From CAJGBR01 sp045637425 (lineage in GTDB: Bacteria > Bacteroidota > Bacteroidia > Bacteroidales > Rikenellaceae), in the NCBI GenBank assembly GCA_045637425.1, contig JAZTZL010000046.1, positions 1-29,728 of the forward strand: 29,728 nucleotides of DNA, written 5' to 3'. Of this stretch, positions 14,631 to 23,670 are shown one piece after another. A program made the position numbers and the translations under genes. Each line of letters begins with the position of its first letter. The first letter of the stretch is position 1. Below the pieces are notes generated by a model. The model was not told where the DNA came from and searched no databases. It worked only from the letters and a program-made list of their open reading frames with translations.

Positions 14631-16313
14631 ATGATTGACGAATCCACAACCCGTACCGAGGAAAAATCACTGAACTTCCTCGAAGAGATAATCGAAAAAA
14701 GTATCGCTGAAGGAAATACCAGAGTCCAGACTCGTTTCCCGCCGGAACCAAACGGCTATCTGCATATCGGCCACGCAAAATCGATTTGCTTGAACTTCGG
14801 ATTGGCTAAGAAATATAACGGATTGTGTAATCTGCGTTTTGACGACACAAATCCCGTTAAAGAAGATACCGAATATGTCGACTCTATCAAAGAAGACATC
14901 AAATGGTTAGGTTTCCAATGGGCAGGCGAATACTATGCTTCAGACTACTTCCAGCAACTCTATGATTGGGCTGTTGAACTAATAAAAAAGGGCAAAGCGT
15001 ATGTAGATGACCAGACTCAAGAAGAGATTCGTCTTGGACGCGGTACCGTAACCGTACCGGGTAAGGAGTCGCCGTGGAGAAACCGTTCGGTTGAGGAGAA
15101 CCTCCGTCTGTTTGAAGAGATGAAAGAGGGCAAATACGCCGATGGCGAAAAGGTCTTGAGAGCTAAAATTGATATGGCTCACCCAAATATGTTGTTCCGC
15201 GACCCGATTATGTATCGCATTCTGCACAGCGAACACCATCGTACAGGCAACAAATGGTGCATCTATCCGATGTATGACTACGCACACGGCGAGTCTGACT
15301 CAATCGAACGCATCACTCACTCAATCTGTACTTTGGAATTCGACGTGCACCGTCCGTTGTATGATTGGTTCATCGAACAGCTGGGCATCTACCCGAGCCA
15401 CCAATACGAATTCGCACGCCTGAATCTGACATACACAGTTATGTCTAAGCGCAAATTGCTGCAGCTGGTGAAGGAAAACTACGTCAGCGGCTGGGACGAC
15501 CCCCGTATGCCGACAATCTGCGGTTTGCGCAGACGTGGTTATACTCCGGCATCAATTCGCGCATTCGCTGAAAAAGTGGGCGTAGCAAAACGTGATAACG
15601 TAATCGACTTGGGTCTGCTCGAATTCTGCATCAGAGAAGACCTCAACAAGAGCGCAGAACGCCGAATGGTTGTTCTTGATCCGATTAAGGTTGTCATCAC
15701 TGACTACCCCGAAGGCAAGAGCGAAACAATGAGTTGCGTAAATAATCCCGAAGATGAATCAGCAGGTCGCAGAGATGTGACATTCTCGAGAGAACTCTAC
15801 ATCGAACGCAGCGACTTTATGGAAAATCCGCCTAAGAAATATTTCCGTTTGAGTGTCGGTAGTGAAGTTAGATTGCGCTACGCATACATCATCAAGTGTG
15901 AAGAGGTAATCAAAGATGCTGATGGCAATATCATCGAGTTGCGCTGTACACACGACCCGATGTCAGGCAATGGCGGCTCATCAGACGGACGCAAGGTTAA
16001 AGGTGTAATCCACTGGGTGAACGCAGCCGAAGCACTGCCTGTTGAGGTTAGACTCTATGACCGACTCTTCTCGAAAGAGGCTCCGGATAGCGCAGAAGAG
16101 GGCAAGACATTCCTCGATTACCTGAACCCCGAATCACTCAATGTCATTACTGCAATGGCCGAACCATCAATGGCTCAGGCGAAAGAGGGTGACAAGTTCC
16201 AATTCGAACGAATGGGCTACTTTGTGGTGGACAGAGATACTACAACTGAAAAGATTGTATTCAACCGCACCGTAACTTTGAAAGATTCGTGGAGTAAAGA
16301 GGCTAAAAAATAG
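14631..16313 (+). CDS. glnS: Glutaminyl-tRNA synthetase
   Basis: 560 residues. Charges tRNA-Gln directly, so the organism need not depend on the GatCAB route for glutamine. Class I signatures are PPEPNGYLHIGHAKS (HIGH at 45-48), NLRFDDTNP, and the second motif VMSKRKL with M271. GlnRS rather than GluRS is shown by YDYAHGESDSIERITHSICT and by the C-terminal beta-barrel anticodon-binding domains (DFMENPPKKYFRLSVG, then IHWVNAAEALPVEVRLYD). The length is normal. It starts 6 nt after the GT4 stop, so is the third gene of its operon. RNase P RNA follows 33 nt downstream on the same strand. Confidence 0.97.
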   Translation: MIDESTTRTEEKSLNFLEEIIEKSIAEGNTRVQTRFPPEPNGYLHIGHAKSICLNFGLAKKYNGLCNLRFDDTNPVKEDTEYVDSIKEDIKWLGFQWAGEYYASDYFQQLYDWAVELIKKGKAYVDDQTQEEIRLGRGTVTVPGKESPWRNRSVEENLRLFEEMKEGKYADGEKVLRAKIDMAHPNMLFRDPIMYRILHSEHHRTGNKWCIYPMYDYAHGESDSIERITHSICTLEFDVHRPLYDWFIEQLGIYPSHQYEFARLNLTYTVMSKRKLLQLVKENYVSGWDDPRMPTICGLRRRGYTPASIRAFAEKVGVAKRDNVIDLGLLEFCIREDLNKSAERRMVVLDPIKVVITDYPEGKSETMSCVNNPEDESAGRRDVTFSRELYIERSDFMENPPKKYFRLSVGSEVRLRYAYIIKCEEVIKDADGNIIELRCTHDPMSGNGGSSDGRKVKGVIHWVNAAEALPVEVRLYDRLFSKEAPDSAEEGKTFLDYLNPESLNVITAMAEPSMAQAKEGDKFQFERMGYFVVDRDTTTEKIVFNRTVTLKDSWSKEAKK

Positions 16314-16346
16314 AACAGATTTTTAACACTAAGATATTCAAATAGA

Positions 16347-16746
16347 AAAAACAGGAAAGGCGTTCCGTCGCTGACTCGGAGAGAGTCAGAGGAAAGTCCG
16401 GGCAACATAGAGCGCTGCACTTGCTAACGACAAGATGTCCGTAAGGGTATGCTCAACGTAACAGAGAATAACCGCCCGAATCTTCGGGTAAGGGTGAAAA
16501 GGTAGGGTAAGAGCCTACCGAATCGGCGGTGACGTCGATTGCCGTACGCGCTGCAGGTTGCAAGACCGTGTATACCGACCTTCGAGGGTTGCTCGCCCGA
16601 AACTTAGGTTGGGTCGGAGGGTAGGTTGCTTAGAATTGGCAGGTGACTGTCAATCCAGATAAATGACGGAAACCTCAGAGTTTTAGTTAGACATTCGTTT
16701 CATAGTTGTAGAGGTACAGAACCCGGCTTATAACTTTTCCTGTTTT
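16347..16746 (+). ncRNA. rnpB: RNase P RNA
   Basis: The catalytic RNA that matures tRNA 5' ends. The conserved 5' core AGAGGAAAGTCCGGGC is at 16388-16403, and the 3' core ACAGAACCCGGCTTA at 16716-16730 forms the P4 partner. The ends pair as P1 (AAAACAGGAAA near 16349-16359 with its complement near 16735-16745), and the T-run at 16742-16748 lets P1 double as the terminator. Hairpins such as CCCGAATCTTCGGG near 16474 lie between. The size is about 400 nt. Ends are set by P1 pairing and may be off by a few bases. I found no clear promoter, so it may be processed from the glnS transcript. Confidence 0.95.
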
Positions 16747-16750
16747 TTTA

Positions 16751-16781
16751 TTTGAAATTACACCGAAATTCATTAACTTTG
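16751..16781 (+). promoter_or_regulatory. Promoter of dnaN
   Basis: TTTG at 16751-16754, 19 nt, and TAACTTTG at 16774-16781: an exact consensus match. It begins right after the rnpB terminator and ends 35 nt before the dnaN ATG. Confidence 0.85.
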
Positions 16782-16816
16782 GTGCCCAAGAGATTAAAAA
16801 ACAAAAACTTATAAAT

Positions 16817-17929
16817 ATGAAATTTAACGTATCCAGTAGCGCCCTGCTGAATGTATTGTTAGCAACAGGCCGAGTTATCAGCAATAAAAATACTCTGCCA
16901 ATTCTCGATTATTTCCTGTTCGAATTGGACGAAAATAAAACACTGAAGGTTACTGCTTCAGACCTCGAAACTACGTTAATCGGCTCGTTGGAGGTGGACA
17001 GCGTAGAACAAACAGGTAGCATCGCAGTACCTAAAATCATTGTCAATTCACTGAAAGAGTTTTCAGACCAACCGCTGACAATCGAGGCTACGCCCTCTGA
17101 AATCACAATCAGCTGGCAGCGCGGTAAACTTGCAGTTCCCTGCACAAGCGGACACAGCTACCCAAAAGCCTACTCGTTCGAAGATGAAAATATCAACCAC
17201 TTCGAAATCGAATCCGGAATCCTGCTGAATGCAATCAACAAAACGCTGTTCGCTACGAGCAACGACGAGATGCGACCCGTGATGACAGGTATCTACATCA
17301 ATCTGGAAGGTTCGAATCTGACATTTGTTGCAACAGACACTCACAAACTCGTAAAATACGGTCTTAAAGATATTAACAACAATGTTAATAGTTCACTCAT
17401 TTTAGCTAAGAAACCTGCTACGTTGTTGAAGAACATTCTGGGCAAAGGCGAAGAAATCGTTTCGGTAGATTTCAATGCTAAGAATGTAATCATCAAGTTT
17501 GGCAAACATACTCTGATTTGCCGTCTGATTGAGGGTAACTACCCGAACTACAACGCTGTAATCCCAGAAAACAACCCGAACAAAATCACCGTAGACCGCG
17601 CAGAATTCATCAATACGACTCGTCGTGTGGCGGTATGCTCAAATCAGGCTACGAACCTCATCAAGATTGAGACAGGCGAAAACTCGCTGAACATCACTGC
17701 ACAAGATGTTGATTTCTCGGCTTCGGCTAACGAAACCCTACCTTGCTCGTATGTGGGTTCACCGATTTCAATTGGCTTCAATTCGGCATTCCTGCTCGAA
17801 ATTTTCAACAATATCGAGTCATCTGAAATCCTCGTGGAATTGGCCGACAAAACTCGTCCAGGCGTATTCAAACCTATCAATCAGGAAGAAAACGAAGATA
17901 TGTTGGTATTGCTGATGCCGATTGTTTAA
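16817..17929 (+). CDS. dnaN: DNA polymerase III beta subunit (sliding clamp)
   Basis: 370 residues, the normal length for a three-domain clamp. It forms a ring dimer that tethers the replicative polymerase. Domain 1 contains NVLLATGRVISNKNTLPILDYFLFEL. Domain 2 has SNDEMRPVMTGIYINLEGSNLTFVATDTHKLVKY. Domain 3 has CRLIEGNYPNYNAVIPENN and SANETLPCSYVGSPISIGFNSAFLLE. The chain ends LLMPIV, the usual hydrophobic end near the partner-binding groove. A strong promoter is present. The next gene begins 10 nt after the stop, and dnaQ-like, dnaN and murG are likely co-transcribed. dnaN is not next to dnaA in this window. Confidence 0.97.
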   Translation: MKFNVSSSALLNVLLATGRVISNKNTLPILDYFLFELDENKTLKVTASDLETTLIGSLEVDSVEQTGSIAVPKIIVNSLKEFSDQPLTIEATPSEITISWQRGKLAVPCTSGHSYPKAYSFEDENINHFEIESGILLNAINKTLFATSNDEMRPVMTGIYINLEGSNLTFVATDTHKLVKYGLKDINNNVNSSLILAKKPATLLKNILGKGEEIVSVDFNAKNVIIKFGKHTLICRLIEGNYPNYNAVIPENNPNKITVDRAEFINTTRRVAVCSNQATNLIKIETGENSLNITAQDVDFSASANETLPCSYVGSPISIGFNSAFLLEIFNNIESSEILVELADKTRPGVFKPINQEENEDMLVLLMPIV

Positions 17930-17939
17930 TCGAAACGGT

Positions 17940-18707
17940 ATGAAACTCAATCTTAAAAATCCGATTGTTTTTTTCGACCTCGAAACAACAGGCACGAGTA
18001 CTACGAAAGATAGGATTGTCGAGATTTCGATTCTGAAGGTTATGCCCAATGGCGACGAAATGTCTAAAACCCGCAGAATAAATCCCGAGATGCCAATCCC
18101 CGCCGAGGCCAGCGCAGTGCACGGAATCACAGATGCCGACGTAGCCGATTGTCCGAGATTCAGGGATATTGCGAAATCACTGGCGCAGATAATCGAAGGT
18201 TGTGACCTGGCAGGGTTTAACTCAAACCGATTCGACGTTCCGCTGCTGGCAGAGGAGTTTCTCCGCGCTGGAGTGGATATTGACCTGAAACGACACAAAT
18301 TCGTCGATGTGCAGACAATCTTCCACAAGAAGGAACCTCGAACACTTTCGGCGGCTTATAAGTTCTACTGCGACTCTGAATTGGAGAATGCCCACTCGGC
18401 TGATGCAGATACACGTGCAACATACGAGGTGCTGAAGGCGCAGTTGGAACGCTACCCAGACCTGGAGAATAACATTGATTATCTGTCGGAATTCTCTACA
18501 CAGGAGAAATTTGTCGATTTCGCAGGCCGAATTATATATGACAAAAACAATGTCGAGATATTCAACTTCGGCAAGTACAAGGGGCAAGCCGTAGTCGATG
18601 TCTTCCGCAAAGACCCGAGTTACTATTCGTGGATTATGGAGGGCGATTTCTCGCTGTATTTGAAAAAGGTTGTAACACAGATTCGAGTCGGAATCAAAAC
18701 GAAATAG
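17940..18707 (+). CDS. DEDDh 3'-5' exonuclease with ExoX-like C-terminus
   Basis: 255 residues from ATG 17940 (MKLNLKNPIVFFDLETTG). A frame extension to TTG 17922 overlaps the end of dnaN and adds nothing conserved. Exo I is D13/E15 in FFDLETTG, Exo II is in AGFNSNRFDVPLLAEEF, and Exo III is HSADAD. This is the DEDDh set of the DnaQ/epsilon, RNase T and ExoX group. The C-terminal 60 residues (IFNFGKYKGQAVVDVFRKDP, then YYSWIMEGDF) match the small domain at the end of ExoX-like proteins. It probably acts in DNA repair or proofreading; being next to dnaN suggests action at the replication fork, by inference. murG follows 2 nt after the stop. Confidence 0.9.
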   Translation: MKLNLKNPIVFFDLETTGTSTTKDRIVEISILKVMPNGDEMSKTRRINPEMPIPAEASAVHGITDADVADCPRFRDIAKSLAQIIEGCDLAGFNSNRFDVPLLAEEFLRAGVDIDLKRHKFVDVQTIFHKKEPRTLSAAYKFYCDSELENAHSADADTRATYEVLKAQLERYPDLENNIDYLSEFSTQEKFVDFAGRIIYDKNNVEIFNFGKYKGQAVVDVFRKDPSYYSWIMEGDFSLYLKKVVTQIRVGIKTK

Positions 18708-18709
18708 AA

Positions 18710-19804
18710 ATGAAACGTATCATTCTCAGCGGAGGCGGAACAGGCGGACACATCTATCCGGCAGTCTCCGTAGCAGAAGAGTTAAAAAGACAGTTCGGCA
18801 ATGATGTCGAACTGTTGTTCATCGGAGCCGAAGGCAAAATGGAGATGGAACGTGTTCCTGCACTCGGCTACCGCATTGAGGGGCTGCCCGTAGCAGGGCT
18901 GCAACGCAGACTCACGCTGAAAAACTTGTTGCTGCCCATAAAGGTACTGCGCAGTCTGAACAAGGCTCGCAAGATAATCCGCTCATTCAAGCCCGACCTC
19001 GTTGTAGGGTTCGGCGGTTATGCCAGCGCACCCGTGCTGTGGAGCGCTCAGATGATGGGTATTCGCACCATAATTCAGGAGCAGAACTCATACGCAGGAC
19101 TGACCAATAAGATACTATCGCGTCGCGCCGAGCGCATCTGCGTAGCGTACGACAATATGCAGCGGTTCTTCCCTGCCGAAAAAATCACAATGACGGGAAA
19201 TCCGCTCAGGGGTAATTTCTCGGATATTGAGTTCAAAAACAAGGCTGCGTATGAGTATTTCGGGCTGAGCGCAGATAAACCCGTAGTGTTGATTACGGGA
19301 GGCTCACTGGGTACGAGGACTCTCAATTCGGCCGTTATGAGCCATTTGGAACGGTTAGTCAATGAACAAAAATTCCAAATCATCTGGCAGACAGGTAAGT
19401 TCTACGAAAAACAGATAGACCAAGCACTTGAGGGTCGAGAGCTGCGTGGCATCTGGCGCGGAGCATTCATCGAACGAATGGATTATGCCTATTCGATTGC
19501 GGACATAGTGGTTGCACGAGCCGGAGCCTGCACCGTATCCGAATTGTCATTGGTAGGCAAGGCGGTGATATTTGTGCCGTCGCCGAACGTAGCCGAAGAC
19601 CATCAGACCAAGAATGCACAAGCGCTCAGCAGTCGAGATGCAGCGCTGCTGATAGCCGACTCAGAGGCAGTTGGCAAGGTTATTCCGACAGTTGAGGAGT
19701 TATTGGATAATCCCGAAAGGATAAAACAGCTCGAAAAGAATATCAAGCAATTGGGCATTTCAGACTCGGCAGCAAGAATAGTATCTTGTTTCGGACTGAA
19801 ATAA
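18710..19804 (+). CDS. murG: MurG, lipid II-forming GlcNAc transferase
   Basis: 364 residues from ATG 18710 (MKRIILSGGGTGGHIYPA). A longer frame from 18629 overlaps the exonuclease gene. It adds GlcNAc from UDP-GlcNAc to lipid I at the inner face of the cytoplasmic membrane, making lipid II. The first glycine loop is GGGTGGHIYPA (8-18), with VVGFGGYAS, IIQEQNSYAG, the second glycine loop LITGGSLGTRTLN, and the donor-binding signature PSPNVAEDHQTKNAQAL. The length is normal. It is usually found in the mur/fts cluster, but here it ends the dnaN unit with none of those genes nearby. A G/C hairpin at 19829-19849 follows without a T-run. Confidence 0.97.
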   Translation: MKRIILSGGGTGGHIYPAVSVAEELKRQFGNDVELLFIGAEGKMEMERVPALGYRIEGLPVAGLQRRLTLKNLLLPIKVLRSLNKARKIIRSFKPDLVVGFGGYASAPVLWSAQMMGIRTIIQEQNSYAGLTNKILSRRAERICVAYDNMQRFFPAEKITMTGNPLRGNFSDIEFKNKAAYEYFGLSADKPVVLITGGSLGTRTLNSAVMSHLERLVNEQKFQIIWQTGKFYEKQIDQALEGRELRGIWRGAFIERMDYAYSIADIVVARAGACTVSELSLVGKAVIFVPSPNVAEDHQTKNAQALSSRDAALLIADSEAVGKVIPTVEELLDNPERIKQLEKNIKQLGISDSAARIVSCFGLK

Positions 19805-19902
19805 CTCTCACATTATAATAAGGAACTGCCCGGCTCTAATGAGTCGGGAGGTCGGTCGTGTTTAGTAGCAGTAGAGTTTGTTTTACTTATAATGAGTCAA
19901 CT

Positions 19903-19915
19903 TTTTTCAGGAAAA
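19903..19915. repeat. Solo copy of the IS1595-type terminal repeat
   Basis: TTTTTCAGGAAAA here is identical over 13 bases to both ends of the insertion sequence at 28707-29728. No transposase or matching second end is visible nearby. It may be the remnant of a deleted IS copy, or a chance match in A/T-rich DNA. Confidence 0.4.
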
Positions 19916-19941
19916 GACAGTCCTATGATTCCTGCATTGAT

Positions 19942-21105
19942 TTAAGTTTTAATCTCCAAGGATTTAATCAATGTTATATGCAAAGCATGTCGAACTTTCG
20001 TTACACTACGAAATGTAGAACAACGTTCGCGCAATTCCTCATTATATTTAGGAGTAATCTTCATAGTCGTATGCTGAATATTTTATTTAGCAGATATTGA
20101 TTACTTTGCCACAACGAGTTATAAGTATATCTCCCAAAAGTGTATTGATCACCAGCAAATCGTAATGAACTCACTTCTGTTTGTACACAGGAAATACCCA
20201 AGGCTTGTTTGATTTGTGAAACATATAATAGACACACTTTTTCTAATGCAATACTAGCCCCATACACGTCTTGAGGGACTATCAATAAGATTTGTCCAAT
20301 GGTGCTCATCTTTGCCGTTAGACTTTTCTACGAATCTTTTATAGAAAAGGATGTAAAGATCTGTAAGTTGGTACGATGCATCATGCACTATATTTTCGCA
20401 TAAAATCGCAACTTATAAGATTCTTTAGTGCTTTGAAAAGTACCCATTTGCATTCACTTTAGCATGTTCTACAATCTCATGCTGAGTAATGCCCATATTC
20501 TTTTTGCTGATAGCACCTATTATGCGCATATAGAAATCAGAATACTTGAACAATGATCTAAAGAGAAATTCATATTAATTATGAGGTGGTGCAGCTTCAC
20601 GGAAGAATATTTCGTCAATATTCGCGTCAAGACTAAGATTCTTTTTTAACATATTCAGATAAAGTGGAACACCTCCAAATACCATGTAAGCATCAAGTAT
20701 CAGAGAGCGATCCCAATCCACACCATTTGATTTTAATAAAGCTTTTGATTTTTGAAGATTAAATGGAACGAGATAAATACGTTATGTTCTTCAGTTATAA
20801 AGTCTACCATTACTATTTATAAATTTATCAGTCATCCATGTTGTGGCACTTACGCAAACAATCATCTTTAGATTAAATTACAATATCAAAACTATGCACT
20901 AAATCTTTATCGGAATATTACTTTAGTTACTAAATTGATTGCATTAAAATTAGTGTTGAGGTTGGCACGAGATTAGTACACAGATGCAATATGATAATTT
21001 TAGATTATCCTGTACAGAACACCAAATATTCCCCAAATATTCAAATGCTTTGAAAAATTGTCCAGATGGGACATCGAACCAAGGCAACTCTTCGATGGGA
21101 ACTCC
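19942..21105 (-). pseudogene. Decayed AAA ATPase / DUF234-type ATP-binding protein
   Basis: Read on the reverse strand, the pieces line up with the large Bacteroidota AAA-ATPase/DUF234 family. From the 5' side: VPIEELPWFDVPSGQFFKAF (Walker B area), SATTWMTDKFINSNG, RIYLVPFNLQKSKALLKSNG, AYMVFGGVPLYLNML, YEFLFRSLFKYSDFYMRIIG, YQLTDLYILFYKRFVEKSNG, DEHHWTNLIDSPSRRVW, CLLYVSQIKQALGISCVQTE, ITPKYNEELRERCSTFRSVT. These segments lie in at least three frames. In-frame stops break them, for example LYN*RT*RIY and INIC*IKYS, where the glutamate of the usual CEIKYS has become a stop. The P-loop end is missing and a 123-bp insertion interrupts the gene at 20876-20998. Family assignment is from recall of these motifs. 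The coding signal is clearly dead. Confidence 0.85.
20867..21007. mobile_element. 123-bp insertion flanked by a 9-bp direct repeat (MITE-like)
   Basis: TTTAGATTA occurs at 20867-20875 and again at 20999-21007. Removing one repeat and the 123 bp between them restores the pseudogene frame exactly, giving D-N-L-K-M-I-V-C-V-S-A-T-T on the reverse strand. This is the footprint of an insertion with target duplication. The ends of the insert (20876 onward, and the reverse complement from 20998) share AATTA and about 9 of 12 bases, a weak inverted repeat. The insert has no ORF of note. Confidence 0.6.
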
Positions 21106-21134
21106 ACTATTTAGTTAAAAATGAAACCATCAAA

Positions 21135-21177
21135 CAAAAAATAAATGGAGGTTTTCAAATAAAAACCTCCATTTATT
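21135..21177 (-). terminator. Terminator of the susCD operon
   Basis: Perfect 16-bp inverted repeat AATAAATGGAGGTTTT (21140-21155) with AAAACCTCCATTTATT (21162-21177). On the reverse strand it is followed by a T-rich run (A-run at 21135-21140). It lies 19 nt beyond the last operon gene. Confidence 0.93.
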
Positions 21178-21195
21178 ATAATCACATTCCGACTA

Positions 21196-22944
21196 TTAGA
21201 ATTGGTCAAATACCTTAGATGAGTAGTAACCAGTTCTGAAGTGGATTTGCATAGCGTCACCTGTAGTAGTTGTTTGCCAGTAAACAACGCGGTCTTCATA
21301 ACCTTGCATAAATCCTTTGTCGCCATAATTCATAGCGTCGCCAGATTGTGAAGCTTCTTGCAATACGTCGAAGCCAATGTTGTACATTGTGAGCTTCTTG
21401 TCTGCAGTAGCAACAACGAGTTGTTGTTCTTGATAGTAGTCACCACCAGGACCTACGTACAGAGTCTTAACGTCTGTTTCAGTTGTAATATACTTCCAAT
21501 CTTCCTTAGCTGCCGGGTCATAGAATCTGATTTCTTTACCGTTAGCATACCACAGATACCCATTCATCTTATTAGTATGGAACTTAGTATTGTCGTTAAA
21601 GTTCGGAAGAGCAACGTTTTCTTCAATAATCTTGATAGTTGCGCTTGAGTAGCTACCTGCACTGTAAGTGAAGTAGTCATAAACGTAAGCACCTGTTGTT
21701 TTGTGCTTCTTGATAGCCATAACCTTGTATTCACCAGATGTTGAAGCACCTGCCATATGGTACCAGTCGATAGCTTCGTAGTCACCCAAAACGTTAGCTG
21801 ACGGGAAGTATTCTGCTGCGTTCAAAGTTGAACCATCAGCACCTGTCAATTTGATAGTAACGATTTCACGACCGTGGTTGTAGTTACCAGAAGATGGTGA
21901 AGAGTAGAAGAAGCGGTAAGTATTCAAACCAGAGTCGTAAGCAACAACTGATGATGTTGAATAAATCCAGTTATCTTTACCCATAAATTTCTTGAAGTGT
22001 GAACCAGCCGGAGCTTCATAAGGTTCAGACAAGAAGTCGAGGATGTGTGAGTACATATTAACGTTTGTACCAGACATACCGTTCAGACCCATAACGACAA
22101 CGTGCAATTTACCGTTTGTCAGGATTGCAAAGTTTGCAGAGCAACCCCAAACAAAGTCTTGAACACGTGTGCCAGCAGGATAAACGTCACCTACGAATTC
22201 GTTCTTCAACATAGTAACCTTGTTGAATTCACGACCATCGATAAAGAATGAGTTATCGCTTGCGATGTCCTTACCTTGCATAATCAGGATTTCAGCAGGA
22301 ACGTTGCTATCAGTTGAAGCGAAATATTCGTGCATACAGATAGGATCTGTACCGATTTCTTCACCTGTACGTTCTTTGTAAATATCCTTAAAGTCAGTGT
22401 AAGTGTGTTTGTAGTAATAATCTTCTTCGCCCTCTTCGTTAGTGAAGTATTCGATCTTTTGATCGCGACGGAAGTAGTCGATAGTAGTCACGTTACCGTT
22501 CTTAGTACCGAGAACCAACCAACCTGAAGTATAAGGAGATTTTACTGTGATTGTGTTATAACCACCTGACCAAGTGTACACGTCAGTCGGGAAACCTTGA
22601 TAGTATCTTTGACCTGACTTGTGTTCAGCATAGAATTGGTAGTAGTCAGAACCCAATTTAGTTGCTACATATTCGAATTCAAGACCTTCTGCAACATCTT
22701 GATTGTTAAGACGCCATACGAACTTCCAATCGTTGATGTTTTCATTTGGGTTTTTGAACACAACGCGCATAATAAGACGTGCTGTATCACCAATCACCAA
22801 ATTAGAAGTTGAGCCTGAATTCCAGTGGAGTTTGATTGAGTCAACCGGATCCACATCGTGGTAATCGTAGTTACCCTTGTCTTCATAACAAGAACTTGCG
22901 ATTACAGCCAAAGCAGCCATTGCTGCAAATATAAACTTCTTCAT
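21196..22944 (-). CDS. PKD-like family surface lipoprotein
   Basis: 582 residues. The lipoprotein signal is MKKFIFAAMAALAVIASSCY with lipid-modified C19, followed by YEDKGNYDY; acidic residues right after the cysteine are the known surface-export signal of Bacteroidota lipoproteins. The opening CYEDKGNYDYHDVDPV is typical of the PKD-like family that accompanies some SusC/SusD pairs. Next come a beta-rich PKD-like domain (KLHWNSGSTSNLVIGDTARL) and a long aromatic-rich region with repeated short strands (SGWLVLGTKNGNVTTIDYF, GYLWYANGKEIRFYDP), which suggests a propeller. It is the last gene of the operon, 15 nt after the DUF4843 gene. It probably sits on the extracellular face of the SusCD complex to capture ligand; the ligand is unknown. 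Confidence 0.85.
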   Translation of the reverse strand: MKKFIFAAMAALAVIASSCYEDKGNYDYHDVDPVDSIKLHWNSGSTSNLVIGDTARLIMRVVFKNPNENINDWKFVWRLNNQDVAEGLEFEYVATKLGSDYYQFYAEHKSGQRYYQGFPTDVYTWSGGYNTITVKSPYTSGWLVLGTKNGNVTTIDYFRRDQKIEYFTNEEGEEDYYYKHTYTDFKDIYKERTGEEIGTDPICMHEYFASTDSNVPAEILIMQGKDIASDNSFFIDGREFNKVTMLKNEFVGDVYPAGTRVQDFVWGCSANFAILTNGKLHVVVMGLNGMSGTNVNMYSHILDFLSEPYEAPAGSHFKKFMGKDNWIYSTSSVVAYDSGLNTYRFFYSSPSSGNYNHGREIVTIKLTGADGSTLNAAEYFPSANVLGDYEAIDWYHMAGASTSGEYKVMAIKKHKTTGAYVYDYFTYSAGSYSSATIKIIEENVALPNFNDNTKFHTNKMNGYLWYANGKEIRFYDPAAKEDWKYITTETDVKTLYVGPGGDYYQEQQLVVATADKKLTMYNIGFDVLQEASQSGDAMNYGDKGFMQGYEDRVVYWQTTTTGDAMQIHFRTGYYSSKVFDQF

Positions 22945-22959
22945 ATTAATTTCCTATTT

Positions 22960-23655
22960 TTAGAGTGCCATCTTAACTGACATTTCACTACCATCATCTT
23001 CCAATTCTGGAGTGCCTGCTTCTTTCATCTTAATCAAGTGACGTTTAACTTGATTAGTGTATTCACGCAACAAACCAGGGTCTGTAGAATCGAAATCTGC
23101 CACACCTGTAACTTTGATAAATACGCGGTACTTAGCATCTGAGTATGCACCCAAGAAGTAGCTTGTTACAGTTGAGTTCCACCATTCAGGTTTAGTAATC
23201 ATATTGGTGATACGGATAATTGCACCGTTGTAACCATTTGAACCCAAACCGAAATCTTTTGAGTCTTTCAACATAAGAACCAAACGATAGTTGGTGGTTG
23301 TCATTTCCGGCAACAAGTTACAAGTCAACCAGAGAGTGTCTGTCACTGCGTTTGCAGCGAAAGTGAACTTTTCAGGCAAAGTGTAAGCTGCTGCTGGAGC
23401 GTCATCAACGCCTGATTTATAAACTTCGCAGATGTATTCGCGTTCTTCTTCTGACGGTTTACCAATCAGATACAATGGCAATCCAATTTTGTGTGATTGT
23501 TGACCCGGAAGTAGCATAAATGATACGCTAATCGAGTCAGTCATCGGATTTTTAAATTGGAGATAGTTGGCACCACTATATGTATCCAACTTATCCTCAG
23601 AGCAGGCACTGAACACGCCTGCCATAAGAGCAAGTCCTAATAATATCTTTTTCAT
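22960..23655 (-). CDS. DUF4843 family lipoprotein
   Basis: 231 residues. The signal MKKILLGLALMAGVFSAC has C18 in the lipobox FSAC, followed by the acidic SEDKLDTY export tag. The mature protein opens YSGANYLQFKNPMTDSISVS, the usual start of DUF4843 proteins, with VSFMLLPGQQSHKIGLPLYL and later TTNYRLVLMLKDSKDFGLGS. The fold is likely two immunoglobulin-like domains. DUF4843 genes regularly lie between susD and a PKD-like lipoprotein gene, as here (15 nt gaps on both sides), so the product is probably an accessory of the outer-membrane complex. The biochemical role is unknown. Confidence 0.85.
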   Translation of the reverse strand: MKKILLGLALMAGVFSACSEDKLDTYSGANYLQFKNPMTDSISVSFMLLPGQQSHKIGLPLYLIGKPSEEEREYICEVYKSGVDDAPAAAYTLPEKFTFAANAVTDTLWLTCNLLPEMTTTNYRLVLMLKDSKDFGLGSNGYNGAIIRITNMITKPEWWNSTVTSYFLGAYSDAKYRVFIKVTGVADFDSTDPGLLREYTNQVKRHLIKMKEAGTPELEDDGSEMSVKMAL

Positions 23656-23670
23656 TGTTTCTTCACTTTA

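Noticed and set aside
19829..19849. Hairpin CCCGGCTC/GAGTCGGG after murG as a terminator
   Set aside because: The stem is real, with one wobble pair, but no T-run follows on either strand, so I did not call a terminator.
19858..20100. 80-residue forward frame in the murG-sus interval
   Set aside because: It is antisense to the 3' end of the AAA ATPase pseudogene, whose motifs explain the sequence, and it lacks a promoter or any family pattern.
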